Positions 1 through 13,200 of a stretch of 27,415 nucleotides of DNA are shown one piece after another (position 1 is the first letter of the stretch; every line of letters begins with the position of its first letter). Both the position numbers and the translations under genes were made by a program. Location of the stretch: assembly GCA_019648995.1 (NCBI GenBank), contig BLXT01003748.1:2358114-2385528 (forward strand). Direction: 5' to 3'. Below the pieces are notes generated by a model, which saw only the letters and a program-made list of their open reading frames with translations, searched no databases and was not told where the DNA came from. The stretch is from Plakobranchus ocellatus. Lineage: Eukaryota > Mollusca > Gastropoda > Plakobranchidae.

Positions 1-95
1 AAAAAAAAAAAAAAAAATAAACAATGTTTTCTGTTCACATCATATTGTGGAAATTAGAAAGTATAAACTTGAAAATGGCCAGGTCTTCTGCCCAC

Positions 96-299
96 CTTAT
101 CATAAGTGTGGAGATTTTCCAAGAATTTCATGTCACCAAGCAGTTTCTTTGATGGCCCCCAAAAGTCCTCAATCTTTTTGCCTGTACCTGAGGGGTCAGG
201 GACACGGTCAGGCTTGATTCCTCTTAAAACACAGATGCTCTCCATGACCAGGCGGACACCGTAGGGAGGAGATTTCATTGACTTCACAATAGTGATATC
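96..299 (-). CDS. DNAH7: Dynein exon 27: start of microtubule-binding domain
   Basis: Residues 1321-1388. [20 protein letters not shown] opens the tip domain, then [31 protein letters not shown] and [10 protein letters not shown]. The proline pair at SPPYG marks the hinge between CC1 and the tubulin-binding helices. Acceptor TTAG|GAT, donor AAG|GTGGGC, phase 0; the next exon lies beyond the left edge. Confidence 0.95.
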
Positions 300-3200
300 C
301 TAAAGATGGAAGATAAAAAAAAAAATAAAATAAAGGCCAAGCATTATCATGCTATTAAACTAATCAAGAGATTACAATGGGCGCAGAGGGAATTATAGAG
401 TCAAGCATAAAATTTAGTGTAAAATTCTCATAAAAATAATAACTTCAAAAATTGAAAATACAAGATGTTAAACATCTACAATGGCTCAAACTCACTTGTG
501 GATCAGAAAGAATTTTGCTCCCCTAAGAGCTGCTTGAAGATTGTATGGAACTTTGTAAATTTGTGATTTGACGATTTTTTAAGACTGAGATTTATTAACA
601 TTCTTTTGTTTAGACAGTTTATTTGAAAAAATGTCACACACATCTTGTTTTTGGTTCTCTAAACATTTCTTCTCATTTCAAACCTCAGTTCAATGTAATT
701 CAATAATAATAAATTATTCATAGACATACCAAATTTTTTTTTTTTGGTTTACTTTAATATAATTAACCAATAATTCAACAACAAAAGGGAGATATTTCTG
801 CAGTAGCATATGCCATGGAAATAATAGATTTCCTGCTTCCCAGAGATCACAGTTGCAAGTTTTTAAATAATGTAAAAAAATTGCAAGATTGTCCTAAAGG
901 TCTTAGGAAAACTTGGTTATCAGAAGTTGATAATTCTGACAACTACACAGATATTTGTTACATTTGCGCCTGCCACAAAACATCTCATTTTTTGGTGTCA
1001 CCTCACAAATATAGTTTTGTCATTTTTTTCTTCTAATAAACTAGTCTTCAAATATTTTGAAAATGTGTTACTGTTTTAGTCTAAGAATGGAAGCTGCTCG
1101 CTGACTTCTGACCCTAATTTCAATGATCATGCATAAGGACACCAAGTTATTTATTCATACATTAGTATTTATGGACTAAAAGTTCTGTTTAAAAGAAGAC
1201 AAAAGGCCTCTTTATACAACCTACAGGTAGCTTTGGTGTTTTTCTGTGTGATATTTGTATAAAAAAAAAAGAGCTAATCATTAGAGAGCTAAGCAGACAA
1301 GATAGTTGGAAAGTGCACCAATATCTTTGAAACTCAAAAGCTGGTGATTTTGTGTCACAACAGTTGGAGAGATTCTTAATGAGTTTAAGACTTCACACCT
1401 TCAGGTGCATAGTTTATTATCCATCAAACAAACCTGCTGTGTCAATGTATCCAGGGCGGCCAGGGCAGCATTAAGGGCTGGGATAGCTTCCGCCAAGTCA
1501 GAATCACACTCATCTTTGATAGCCTGGGCAGCGCGAGCTTGTTCATTGGCTACAGCCTCATCAGCTTTAACAACCTGGTACATAAAGAGATTTTTTGCAT
1601 CTTCTTTTAAGGTGATCGCTGTATTTGAAGCATACAGGGTAAACAAAATTAAAAGGGGAAAATTTTTTTAAGATCAGTGCAGATTAGTTGGAACTTGCAT
1701 TTTGAACAGTTAACTGATATAGTCATAACTGCATATAACATACTTTGCAGTGGTGAAAACTGAACAGAGATATGTAATTTTGTGCAAAAATAGTAGGATT
1801 TCCCATTTGTACAAAAAAAAGTAGTGAAAAGCAGTAAAAACAAATAAACCATTGTTAACATTCACTTTTGTCAAAAGTTTTCATGCTACATCCGACTCAT
1901 TAGAATTGATCTCTAGATATTTGATTTGTATTTCTTTGTCTTTCCTAAAAGATTTCAACTTGAAATAATTGCATCTGTACTTTCTCTTTTTTAATATGGC
2001 AACAGATTCTTCAAATAATTAACGCTGTCCTCTCTGAGATTACACCTGTCCGTCAGTGACTAGCTATTGGTGAAAGTATACCCTTACTATTCTTTATCAG
2101 TTCATCTGCCTTATTAGAAAAGTGTTTAATTTTTATTGTGAGATTTTCCTTAGCAAAAAAAGTGTAAAACTAGCAGTCACCTAAAAATATTTCATCATCA
2201 ATCACTTATAGGACAGGTATAAAACTCAAACTGTTCTTTAAATCAATGGCCCATGCTGCTACCTTTCCAACTATTTCCATATCTATAGTCTCTATTCCAG
2301 TGACCACTATTATCTCAGAGATATCCTTGGTGGTCTTACCTTTTCTACCTTCTTTGCCGCTTCTATAGACCCCCTCTCAATGAACACATATATATATAAA
2401 GACTTCTCTGAATCCCCTACCTTTTCAACCTTTGCCACTTCTATAGAACTCTCAATAAACACATATATAAAGACTTCTCTGGAGCCCCTACCTTTTCAAC
2501 CTTTGCCACTTCTATAGAACTCTCAATGAACACATATATAAAGAGTTCTCTAGAGCCCCTACCTTTTCAACCTTTGCCACTTCCATAGAACTCTCAATGA
2601 ACACATATATAAAGAGTTCTCTGGAGCCCCTACCTTTTCTACCTTTGCCACCTCTATAGAATCCTTCTCAATGGACATATATATAAAGACTTCTCTGAAG
2701 CCCCTACCTTTTCAACCTTTGCCACCTCTATAGACTCCTTCTCAATGACCACCATAATCTCAGAGACTTCTTTGGAAGCAACCACAAGCTGAGGCTGCAG
2801 GTCTCTCAACTCCTTCTGCATCACAGACACCTGGGAGGCTGCACTGTCCAGTTTCTCCAAACCAACCTCGTAACGGCGCTTCTGTTTCATCACCTCACTG
2901 TTGTTGATTGTGGAAAAGGCAATAGGATAAGTTTGAAGGATAAGAACAGTATGGCAAAAAAGAGGTTTTTTTTATCAAAAGATAAAAAAAAATTGGATTA
3001 TAACAGCTTAAAAAAAAAAAAAAGGAGATGTAGCAAATTTGCCCAGCAGACACAAAAAAAATCTAAATCAAAATAAAGACAAACAAAACAACACAGGTTT
3101 AACGCCATATTCCAAGAGAACTTCAATGTTTTAGTTTAGAAATAACCAACATCCTCCAGCATATTTGAAATTAGATAAATTATCAGTGCCACAAATTTAA

Positions 3201-6200
3201 ATACCAATACTATTCTAGATCACCTCTTCCAGACCAGCATCAAGCTAGCTTGTGGAAAAAAAAAAACCCAACCCAAAAATGAATGCAAAATCAGGAAAAA
3301 TTATATGACAATGATGGTAAGTGATAAATGAACATTAAGTTTGGCTCACTCTCTCTTCTTGTCTAGCAAGGTCTTAAATGTGCTGATCAACTCAAGATAG
3401 GATGTAGGAGTGACATAGTTGTGACGCTCCAGCTCTAGCAGGAATCTCTCTGACACCTGAAAAAAATGTATAAATATGCCAGATTTAAGTTGATTTATAT
3501 GCAATAGCAACCTCACACTTTAACTGGCAAAGCATGTAAGCATTGTAAAAGCATTTGCTAGATGTGTCTAAACCAATAGGCTGTAACTTATAAAGAACTT
3601 ACAATGATAGAAAATATATCTCAATGAAATTTTACAAATACATTGCAGACAACAACTCAAAAGGCCTCACAATTGATTTGAATAATTTTGTCACTTCCAA
3701 TTTTGAAGGCCAATTTGTGGAAATGAATTAAAAGCACTGAGTCTGGTCCTTATTTAGAAATAAACAATCAAGAGTTTCTCTGTCCTCTCTCCTTTACAAT
3801 CTGAATCTGGAGCAAATATCACTTTGTATAAATGCCAAACCTGAAGTGCATTTTTGTTGATGTAAGCAGTAAATAAAAAAAAAAGGATATATATAGTGTG
3901 GGTTTAAAGTCCTATCTATCAAGGATGCCACCTGGGAATTTTCCAAAACTCTGAAAACTATTGGGGGCGTTCAAGCATGTCACTGGTGGTCATTTTGTTT
4001 CACTGCCTTTCACAAGTAATAATCACAGGCAGAATTATCAGGTGTCACAACATTTCAGTCTGACTATGTTAGGTTAATGGAAAGGTTCAGCACAAGTATA
4101 ACAGAGAACAACTGGAGACCTGCCAAGGATTGGGCAGAGGGTTGTGACATTGTCATACATATATTCCAAAGCTTTCACATTTTTAACTTTTTTAAATGAA
4201 ATTTTATCTTGTAATGTTTTAGCTTGTAACCTTTTATGTACTGAAAACTAATGAATTAAGATCAATCTTCGGAGAATGTAAAATATGAGTTAAAACATTG
4301 TTTAATCAAAAGCTGGGATGGTTGTGAATTATTGTCCAACATCACATGCAATAATTTTGGTCCGACATGTCTTTCTCACCTATTTTAAAATTAAAAGCCT
4401 GGACATGAATATTGCACAGGCAATTCCCTCAAAGTTCTTCAGAAACATAGTTATACAAAAATTACTAAGTTGACAAAATCACATGCAAAAGCATCCCAAA
4501 CTTCTGTCACAGTATGAAATCCTTAATATAAGCAATTTGATTTCTGCCTTCATAATAATTTTTCCTTTTAGCAACCTCTGCTTTTTAATTCTTGTACTTA
4601 CATCTCTAGTGGACGTGTGGAAATGTTTGCACATCTTGATGCAGCCAGCTCTCTCCTCCTCACCCATCTCAATCTCCTCCAGGAATCTTGAAGCCACAGC
4701 TTGAAGGGCATCCTCAGGCCAGCTCTAAGTAGCAAAACAACAAAAAAGAAGCAGAGAAAATTATGTGAAAAATCAAGTTTTGGATAAATTGACAAATGAT
4801 ATGCCAAACTTTTGTTTTGATTTTAACAGGCTAAGGTGCTCAGCTTTTTTTTTTGTTGCTAAGTGCACAGAGGCCATCAAAAGAATTATCAATAATTTTA
4901 AGGCTAAAGGCATTTAATAGGTTTCTTCTAAGAATTGATTTAAATTAGACTGGGTAATTATGTGATTGCCTTGGTCAATCAGCAAAAAAGAGCAGAAAAG
5001 ATATGCAAAATAGGACTGCACATTTTTTTTCTTCCATTTCCAGACAACAAGAGCTTCATTAGAAAACCCAAAAAGCAAAAAGAATAAATCAATCCATATG
5101 TGTATCAATTGTCTCGAAAAAAAAATTTGCAAGATCGTCATTTCAGTCTCTCTTTAGAGTTGATTGTTTCAATTCTGAATTTAGGTGCTTTGAAGACAAT
5201 AGTTGCACAAGGGTATTTCTATTTAAAAAAAATATATAAATATATACTTTTATATATAAATATAAATATATGTGTGTGTGTGTATATATATAATTTTTTT
5301 TCTTTTTGAGCAACCAATCCTAATGTGTTGGATATTGCATGAAATACTTTCCAGGAAAATGATCAACTTTGTATTTTCTTCTTTTAATTAATGAGTTTTA
5401 ACTTTTTAACTATTGCTAGTGGTCTCTCCTACTTGGCTCTCAACATTGCTGCATGATGCCACTATTTGATGCAAATTCTAATATAAAAGGCTGAATAATT
5501 TTATTCAATTTTAAGTACTTAACTTCCAAATAAAGTATTTTTTGACACTTTTAGCACATTTCCTTGGTCATTTTGGCGCTTGAAAGTTTGTTTTTGCAAC
5601 AGCTATTCGAATTATGCTATTTTAACACCAAAAGCAATTCCCTCTAATTTGATAGTTACAAGCATTTTAAAAGACAATTGGAGCTTTCTCAAAAATGCAG
5701 AATATGACATCTTTTAACTGATTCTATTGATATGCTTTCTTATTCCCAGCATCTGTTTCTGCCTACCAATACATGTGCCTCTAACCTTCTCCATTCTTTC
5801 CTAACTCACCTGGAACCAATCAATTGTGCAACAGTTGACCAGGGAAGGGAACTTCCTCAGCCTGTTCCTGAAAGCGTCACCGATAGGGCTCATGGCCAGG
5901 ACAATGTGCAGCTGGTCACGCACTCGCGACACGAACAAGTTAAACAGGGCCACCATTGAGCCATCAGTCTGTTTGGATTTGTCACGTTGTCTGCAGGAGA
6001 TAATTACAGCATTTTCTTTTACCATCTCCAGGAGATATAAGGCTTAATTTCTACAAAATTATCTACAACAGCACTGCACATGCATTTGATAGCCATTTTT
6101 GATTCTCTGTTGAAGCCAAATGAAGAGCAATATCGTCAGTGTTAAGTCTATAGACAATACTGCTTTTCATTTGGCTAGGGAAATTCTGTACAAATACGTT

Positions 6201-9200
6201 TGCTTAATTGCTGTGAAAAAGGCAAAAAAAGTAAGCATGATTTTCATTAGAATTGGCATGTGATGAGAGTTGAATATTTGCGAAAAAGTTAAATAAAAAA
6301 AAATAAACAGCTCAAATATTTTATGCCATTTCTGAAATACAAAACATAACTACGAAAAGAAATTTTATCATTGAAATCTTACAATAAGGAAAGTGACAGT
6401 ATTCACGCATTTTGCACATTATAATTAATCATGCCTAAAAAATCTGCAAAAAACAATTTTTTTGTGCTAATTAACAATAACTCCTTTACATACACTGTCA
6501 CATATATTTTTCTTATGTCACAATGAACTTTCATATCACAACTTTACAACATGTTTATTCTTTCAAGAATAAATGCTGCTATACTACATCAATCTCTGAA
6601 TAAATGAAAGCTTTGAAAATCTTACCTGTCCACAGAGCGCATCTTCTCGCAGATCTCAGCCTTCTCGTCTGTTGGGTACAAATTGGGAACCTCACCTGCA
6701 TTCAGCAAGTTGTTAATGTCTTCTAGGAAGGATTCTTGCTTGATCTGGGCATGAAAAAATAAGTTGTTTGTAAAGAAGAACAAAAAAAAAGAGAGGAAGA
6801 GGGTAGTAGCGATTAAATTTAAAGAAGAAAAAAGAAAAGAGATATTCCAAAAATGAGAATTGTTAGGCATCTAATCAGAAATTACATGACACATATTTCA
6901 GGATATGGAGCATTAAAAAAAACCGAAGAAAAGCTTACTTTAGAAAACAAGCCTCTCTAAATACTTTAAGAACTTCAAGGTAAAAAGAAAAAGGTCTTTG
7001 ATGTACTTCAGATAAAGTGAAGAAATTGTTTCCAGCAAAGGAAAGAATCACTATAGGCGAGTATCTATTGATTCAATTTAGTAAAAAAAAAAGAGACAAA
7101 AGTTTATATTAAAATCCTCATGAATGAGTAAAACAATGCTAAAAAATACATCAGTGATGAAATAAATGCAAGGTGATAACAAATAACTGACCATACAATA
7201 CGTTATCAAAGCAATATATAGTATCTAAAAGAAAACGAATAATACCACATTCTTTTTACCATCATTTCAATTTATCTGCTGCTTCCTTTGTAAAAAAAAT
7301 AAGTAACAGAGAAGAATGTTTAAAAAAATTAACGTTGGCTATTACAAAGACAGACAATCAATCAGATAATCACAAAAAGGTGCTAGGACTCCATGGTAGG
7401 GAGTCTGTAACATGATACAGAACAATTTAAATGGCAATGAACAAAAAAGATATGGAATAAAGCTGTGGATAAAAAAATATACCAAAACTTAATATCATCC
7501 GCAGAATTGTAAGCTTGTTCACACAAGCCTCAACTGAAAAGTGATAGAAAATGAATGTGACAAGAGAACACATTTCACAAGTTGATTTAGCCAATCAAAA
7601 CAAAAGTAAAGGATACAATAGCTTTGTGATACAAACAAACAAACAAAAAGAATCTCAAGTGATTGGGATGATTTGCTTCATCATTGTGAGAGTAGATAAT
7701 TTTATATATATATATATATATTTTTTTTTTTCATTCCAAAGGTGACTGATCCAAATGATAGATTTGTGAGAGGACAGAAAACCTGATACCTCTATCTCCT
7801 CAGGCTCTTCAAACTCATCGATCATATCAGTAAACAGAAGATGCCTCATCTGCATTTGCAAGCATTTGTAAATAACAAAGTTTGATAGTCATTGCTTGCA
7901 GGTAGTACATCGTATATGCTATAATATGAAAACAGAATTTCCCCCCTACAAGCATTATGAAGAATAAAATTTCAACATGGTGACCCTTCTCTTTCGTTTC
8001 TGCTTTTGAAATAAAAATATAAATCTAAGAATCTTAATTTAAACACGAAAAAAAAAATCTTGCTTTTAGATCTGGAAGTATATTACTCCAGATCTAGATG
8101 TATAAAGAAAGAAATAGGATTAAAAGGTGGACTTTATCAAAGGTACATTAATTTAATGTTTCCAACTTATCTCATTCCTTAGTCCATAATTTTCTGTAAT
8201 ATACCAATGACAAATAACAATGCATTTTACATAAAGTTGCTATTGGGCAGATGGATAAACAAAGGAAAATTGTTTAAAATGCCTTGCCTTAAAAAAAAAA
8301 TAACAGCAGAGCTAGAATTTCAATCCCCAAATTTCTCACTAAATCACCTATGCATGAGCGTAAATGCAAGAGGACAATAAAAAAGGTGCAAGAAAAGTTC
8401 ATAATAGACAAATCTCTTATTTAGATCTTGGCATTTAGGTGAGCAAACTTGCTTGGTTGAGACTTTTCATAAAATATTCTTATCAGATGTCTCATTCCTA
8501 GCTAGAGAGAGGCCAGAAAATTGAGAGAAGTAAAATTAATTTCAGAGGAGATAAAACCAGTCACCAGTGCCAGAGTCTGATGAGGACCCCAAAGCCTGAG
8601 ATCACATTCCTATAGCTCTGAAACACTTTAATACAAAAACAGCCCAGGAGTGATATAGTAAACAATCAATCTTATGGTGACTCGCATATCTTCTCAGCTT
8701 ATCTCCATAAAAGCAACAGCAAAAAGATGATACTCAGAAAAAAGAAAATAATCACCACAAAAAATCTTCTTTTCTCAATCTGGGATATTACAATACATCC
8801 TAAACATAGCCAGAAAAAGAGAAAGCATTTCTTTATAGCAACATTCTTTAACTCTTGACATTTTCTTTTTCACAGCCATTTCTTTCTTAAAATCATCTCA
8901 GCTATAATTCTCAATGACAAATCTCAATTGCTATTTTTCAGATTTGGGATGGCCATAAAAAAAAAAACCTGAAGGAAAAAAAAAGATAGTATTTTCATGG
9001 TGTTTTTTTTAACAGTGCTTTAAACTTTTCCTTGCTAGACATTATTGCACAGCTGCATGACAATCAGTAAAATCCGATGATTCTAATGCCCTTCATGTCA
9101 GGTATCCATTGCACAAAACCTTGGCCTGTGGAAATTTCATTGAAGTGCCTTTCCAAAGGACACAACACTGGGACAATAAGGATTTGAACTTATGATCTTC

Positions 9201-9560
9201 TGCCAAAAAATAACACTTTATCATTAAACCATGGACACCAAAATAAAGACTAAAAAAACCCCAACAAACCTGTGTGTCTGAGAAAAGAAAGACAGCATGG
9301 TTTTCAGTCTCTGTGGCTTTTCTCAAGATTCGCTTCAGATCCTCACGCCATTCCATGGAGGTGTAGCTCTTTGAAATTTCCACCTGATAAGTTTGATCAC
9401 AAAAACAAGAATAGCAGTGTTAATAATATCAATATAATTGAAAAAAAAAAAAAAAAAGAAGAAAAGTACAAAACCTTACAATTACAATAATAATTATCAT
9501 AATAATGAGAATTGTGATAAAAATAATATCATAGCAATAATAATTTAAGGATGTCAGTTG

Positions 9561-9605
<45 letters not shown>

Positions 9606-10202
9606 GCCATAACAGTACCAACAAAAGCAAAAATAATGCCAATATCATGGTTTACAACAAAATCAGTCTGTGCTGGTTTTCACAAATAGTAAAGCCAGTA
9701 AAAAGCATTTTCATTCTAATTATTAAGCTGTAAAATATGCCTGCTTTGTCCAGGAAAGAGAAAATTCTGTTTTTAAAAAGTCTCCTCATGTTAATCAAAT
9801 CTCCCTTTTTCTGCATTGCTCTAGTGCATACAAATAATCATCAAATTATTCTGTGGTTTAATGATTTAAAGAGAATGAATTTTTTAATGATCCTACTCAT
9901 TAATAATATACCTGGAAGAGGTCGTAGTCTGCCATATGAGTGGCCAATCGAGTGAGAGACTGACGACCGGAGCCACCCACTCCTACAAGAAGGGCATGGC
10001 TTCTGGGTTGCTTAAGGATACGAGCGATACGAGACACATGCTCGATGGCAAACCTGTGTTGTGAAACAGTGGAAAAATGGGATGGATTTTGATTTAGTAA
10101 GGTATTTAATGATAAAGATGACAGCAAGAAAGGAGATTCAAGAGAGAGCAAGATAGAGCGAGAGAAAAAGAGAGAAAGAGAAAGAAAAGAGAGAAGCGGG
10201 GA

Positions 10203-10273
<71 letters not shown>

Positions 10274-13200
10274 AATTTTTTCTTTCATATTTTTTTCTGG
10301 CGGGGATTGAGATATAAATCATTTTTATAAGGGGATTAAGATGGACCAATACTAGAATGAAAGCTAGACTGAGGCTCATGCTATATTCTTCTACCACCAT
10401 TCTCACCTGAAAAGCACAAGATTCATGGGCTTGCGACTCATGTTATTGAATTCCTCCAGGAATCCCTCAGTGATATGTCTCAGGTTCTCAAGATCACGGA
10501 CCTCCATGTAGTTCCGAGAATCCGATTTGGGTTCTGAGAAGTCACAATAGATCAGCGAGCGGAGATCATCCTCTGTCACCTGCACATCAAATATCGCAAG
10601 GAGATGAAAATAAAGATTGATCATGCTCTATTGATAAAAGCAAAACGGTGAAGTTTTCTTTTGCTCACATTTCACTTCCAGCTTTCCAGGCTTTTTAACG
10701 TCAGTGGCCAGGAATAATGCTCTTCAGTAATAAACTGATTTTGAAACCGTCTTGTTTACAAATGCTATATTCTTCAATATCTCTCTTGCCTTTAAAAATG
10801 GCACTAAACCACTGCCCAGCAGGTGCCTCAGTTTTTCAGGTGGGGGAGACAAATGATCATAAAATTGTGAAGCATTTGCTTGCAGAATACTAACATTTTT
10901 TTATGCATCTGTTTACAGTTAGATATGCCTAGAGATGACTAAGAATTCATATTATGAAATAAAGGACCAACATTGAACTGTTCAAGGACTGTAATAGATT
11001 GGACGGTTTTGTTAACTTTGTAATGCTTGGTGACTGATGTTTATACGAAAAGCTTTTCATGTAATCTTCTTCTATGTATTCTCTCTCTCTCAAAATTTTT
11101 TTGTTTCTGATTTGGCATATTGAGCCAAAAAATATCCACACAAAAGCATTGCATTCATTGCTTTATTCTTCATAATACAAAATAAACTTTATGCCATTTC
11201 CTCTACAAAAAATGTAATTGAACTATATGTGAATTTTTTTGAAAAAAAAAAAGCAAACCCTTAGCTTAATTAAAATTTGTATAAGATAAATTAAATACAT
11301 AAGGTCACCTTTCCATCACTGTCTGAGTCTAGATGGATAAACATCTGGTCAAAGTCCTCTCTCATCTTGTCCTTGACAATTTCTCGAGTGACTTTGAAGA
11401 GCCAGTCCCGATCAGAATCATCAACCAAACGGTCATAATACACACGGAAAACCTGCGATAGGTCATTTATCAAGAGAATTTTTTTTTTGTTACAACCATA
11501 ACCAACGGCTTGTCCATAAAATACAAATAAAAACTATGAATCCCTGAAGAATAAAAGAGCAAGCATACACCTTGATATGATAAGCTGCAATTTGAAAGAG
11601 AGTGCAAAAAAAAAAAGGATAAATGGATCATTTAAATACACAATGAAAACATTAAAACAAATTAGAAAAAAATTGCTAAGAATCAAAAAGAGTCAGTAAA
11701 CATGCTTGACATCTTTCAATTTCATTTTTATCTGGATCATTCATGTTCTTAAAATAATCTGAAATTAGAAATTGTAACAAAGATTTCAACAATAATATTA
11801 TTAATAAGATTAAGTAATATTGAAAAACAATTATTTTAATCGTTAGGTAAGATTATCATCATGGCCTCTTTTAGATTGACAAAAAAAATTTGTTCTTTTT
11901 CACAGATAATTTTTTAAACTATGTTTCTCTTTCACATTTAGATGAATATACTTCTCTAACATTTAGAGAAATTCCAAAAAATCTCACCTCGTGAACCCAG
12001 AGCTTCTTGAGGGAAGTGGGCTCCTCCATGGTGTCTGGAGTAGACAGCAGCACACCCTGGATGACCCTAGAGAAGTCTCTCAGGTTAAACAGGTAGTGTG
12101 ATTTGGTTGGTGTGGGCAGGAGGTTCTGGAGAGCTTGCTTGTATACCTCCAGAGTGCCTAGCACGAGCTGCTCCACACACGGCTTGAACTCATTGCTGAA
12201 CCCTCTGTGTATAATGCGATCATAAACAGGCAAGGAACTTACATTTTATCCATTTCATAAATTTAAGTTTTTAAATCCGATTTTTATAAAATTTTTGTAA
12301 AGAAGTAAAAAAAAAAATAAAGCTAATTAGAAAAAAAAATGAATAAAGAATAATTGATGTACTTTTTTACAGATAATAATTATAGAAAGAGAAATCAGAT
12401 TTAACAATTCTTTTTGTTTTTTTCCAGTTCTTTGCTATTGGAACCAAGTAATAATTTTTTAAAAAGTATTAATTTAAATATTTTGCTCTAGAATCTTCTA
12501 GCTAAGCATTTCTTTGGACCAAAACATAAAAATAATGTTGGTTTCAGATTTAGAAAATATATTTCTGGATGTAGATTGAGAAATAAATAAAAAGGATTTT
12601 AGGGATGTATTCAACCAAAAGATCATGGCTAGATATAATGAAGTAGGCTTTTTTTTTTGCAATTCAAATTCAAGCTTCGAACAAAATTCCACAAAGTTTG
12701 GAATAATCCAGACAGAGGTCATACTCAAAGAGCTGCCAGGGCTCAAAAGGTATCAAAATTTTGAAAATTCGGAAAGAATGGATGTTTTGATATGGTTTTT
12801 AACTTATGAAACCCCAAGTCACTATGTGTGTCTGCAATGAAAAGAAGAGATGAGTTTTGAAATGGTGTCCTGGGCATATTTGCTGCCTGCAACAATAATA
12901 AAGACAATAAAACTTTCAAACATCTTATGACCTTTCTATGTCTCTTGGAGTCTTAAACTGGCAATATAGTACTGCCATAATAACATATAAGCTGATTGCA
13001 CTTGTTTTGGTAACAAGGAATTATAAGGGTAAGTGAAAATCTTAACAAACACTGCATAAGAAATAACACTAACAAGACCATCTTACAGACTCCAACATAC
13101 ATTTTCTCTTGTAATAGTCCAAGGGATGATAAAACTGGTCTTGATGTGGGCAACATGGATGATAATAACAATGATGGGAGGATAATTTATACTTATCATG

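Larger units (their letters stand above)
6745..9269. other. Largest intron, between exons 20 and 21
   Basis: 2.5 kb, AT-rich. Contains the candidate cassette exon (7790-7849), a TA/poly-T repeat, a small hairpin around AGATCTGGA (8068-8095) and the SINE at 9085-9240. The stretch 8100-9080 shows nothing recognisable. Confidence 0.85.

Noticed and set aside
3900-4150. Slightly GC-richer intron stretch as a missed exon
   Set aside because: Exons 23 and 24 already join in phase with continuous conserved protein, and no family motif appears in any frame.
9182-9240. Functional tRNA gene
   Set aside because: Boxes are degenerate, the cloverleaf arms do not pair convincingly, and a SINE-type body follows the B box.
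9551-9733. Poly-asparagine open reading frame
   Set aside because: Produced entirely by the AAT microsatellite inside an intron; no conserved sequence around it.
9900-10406. 168-codon minus-strand open frame with a Ser/Leu repeat
   Set aside because: It is exon 19 read on through an intron whose GA repeat lacks stops. Splice sites at 10053 and 9912 give the conserved AAA4 protein instead.
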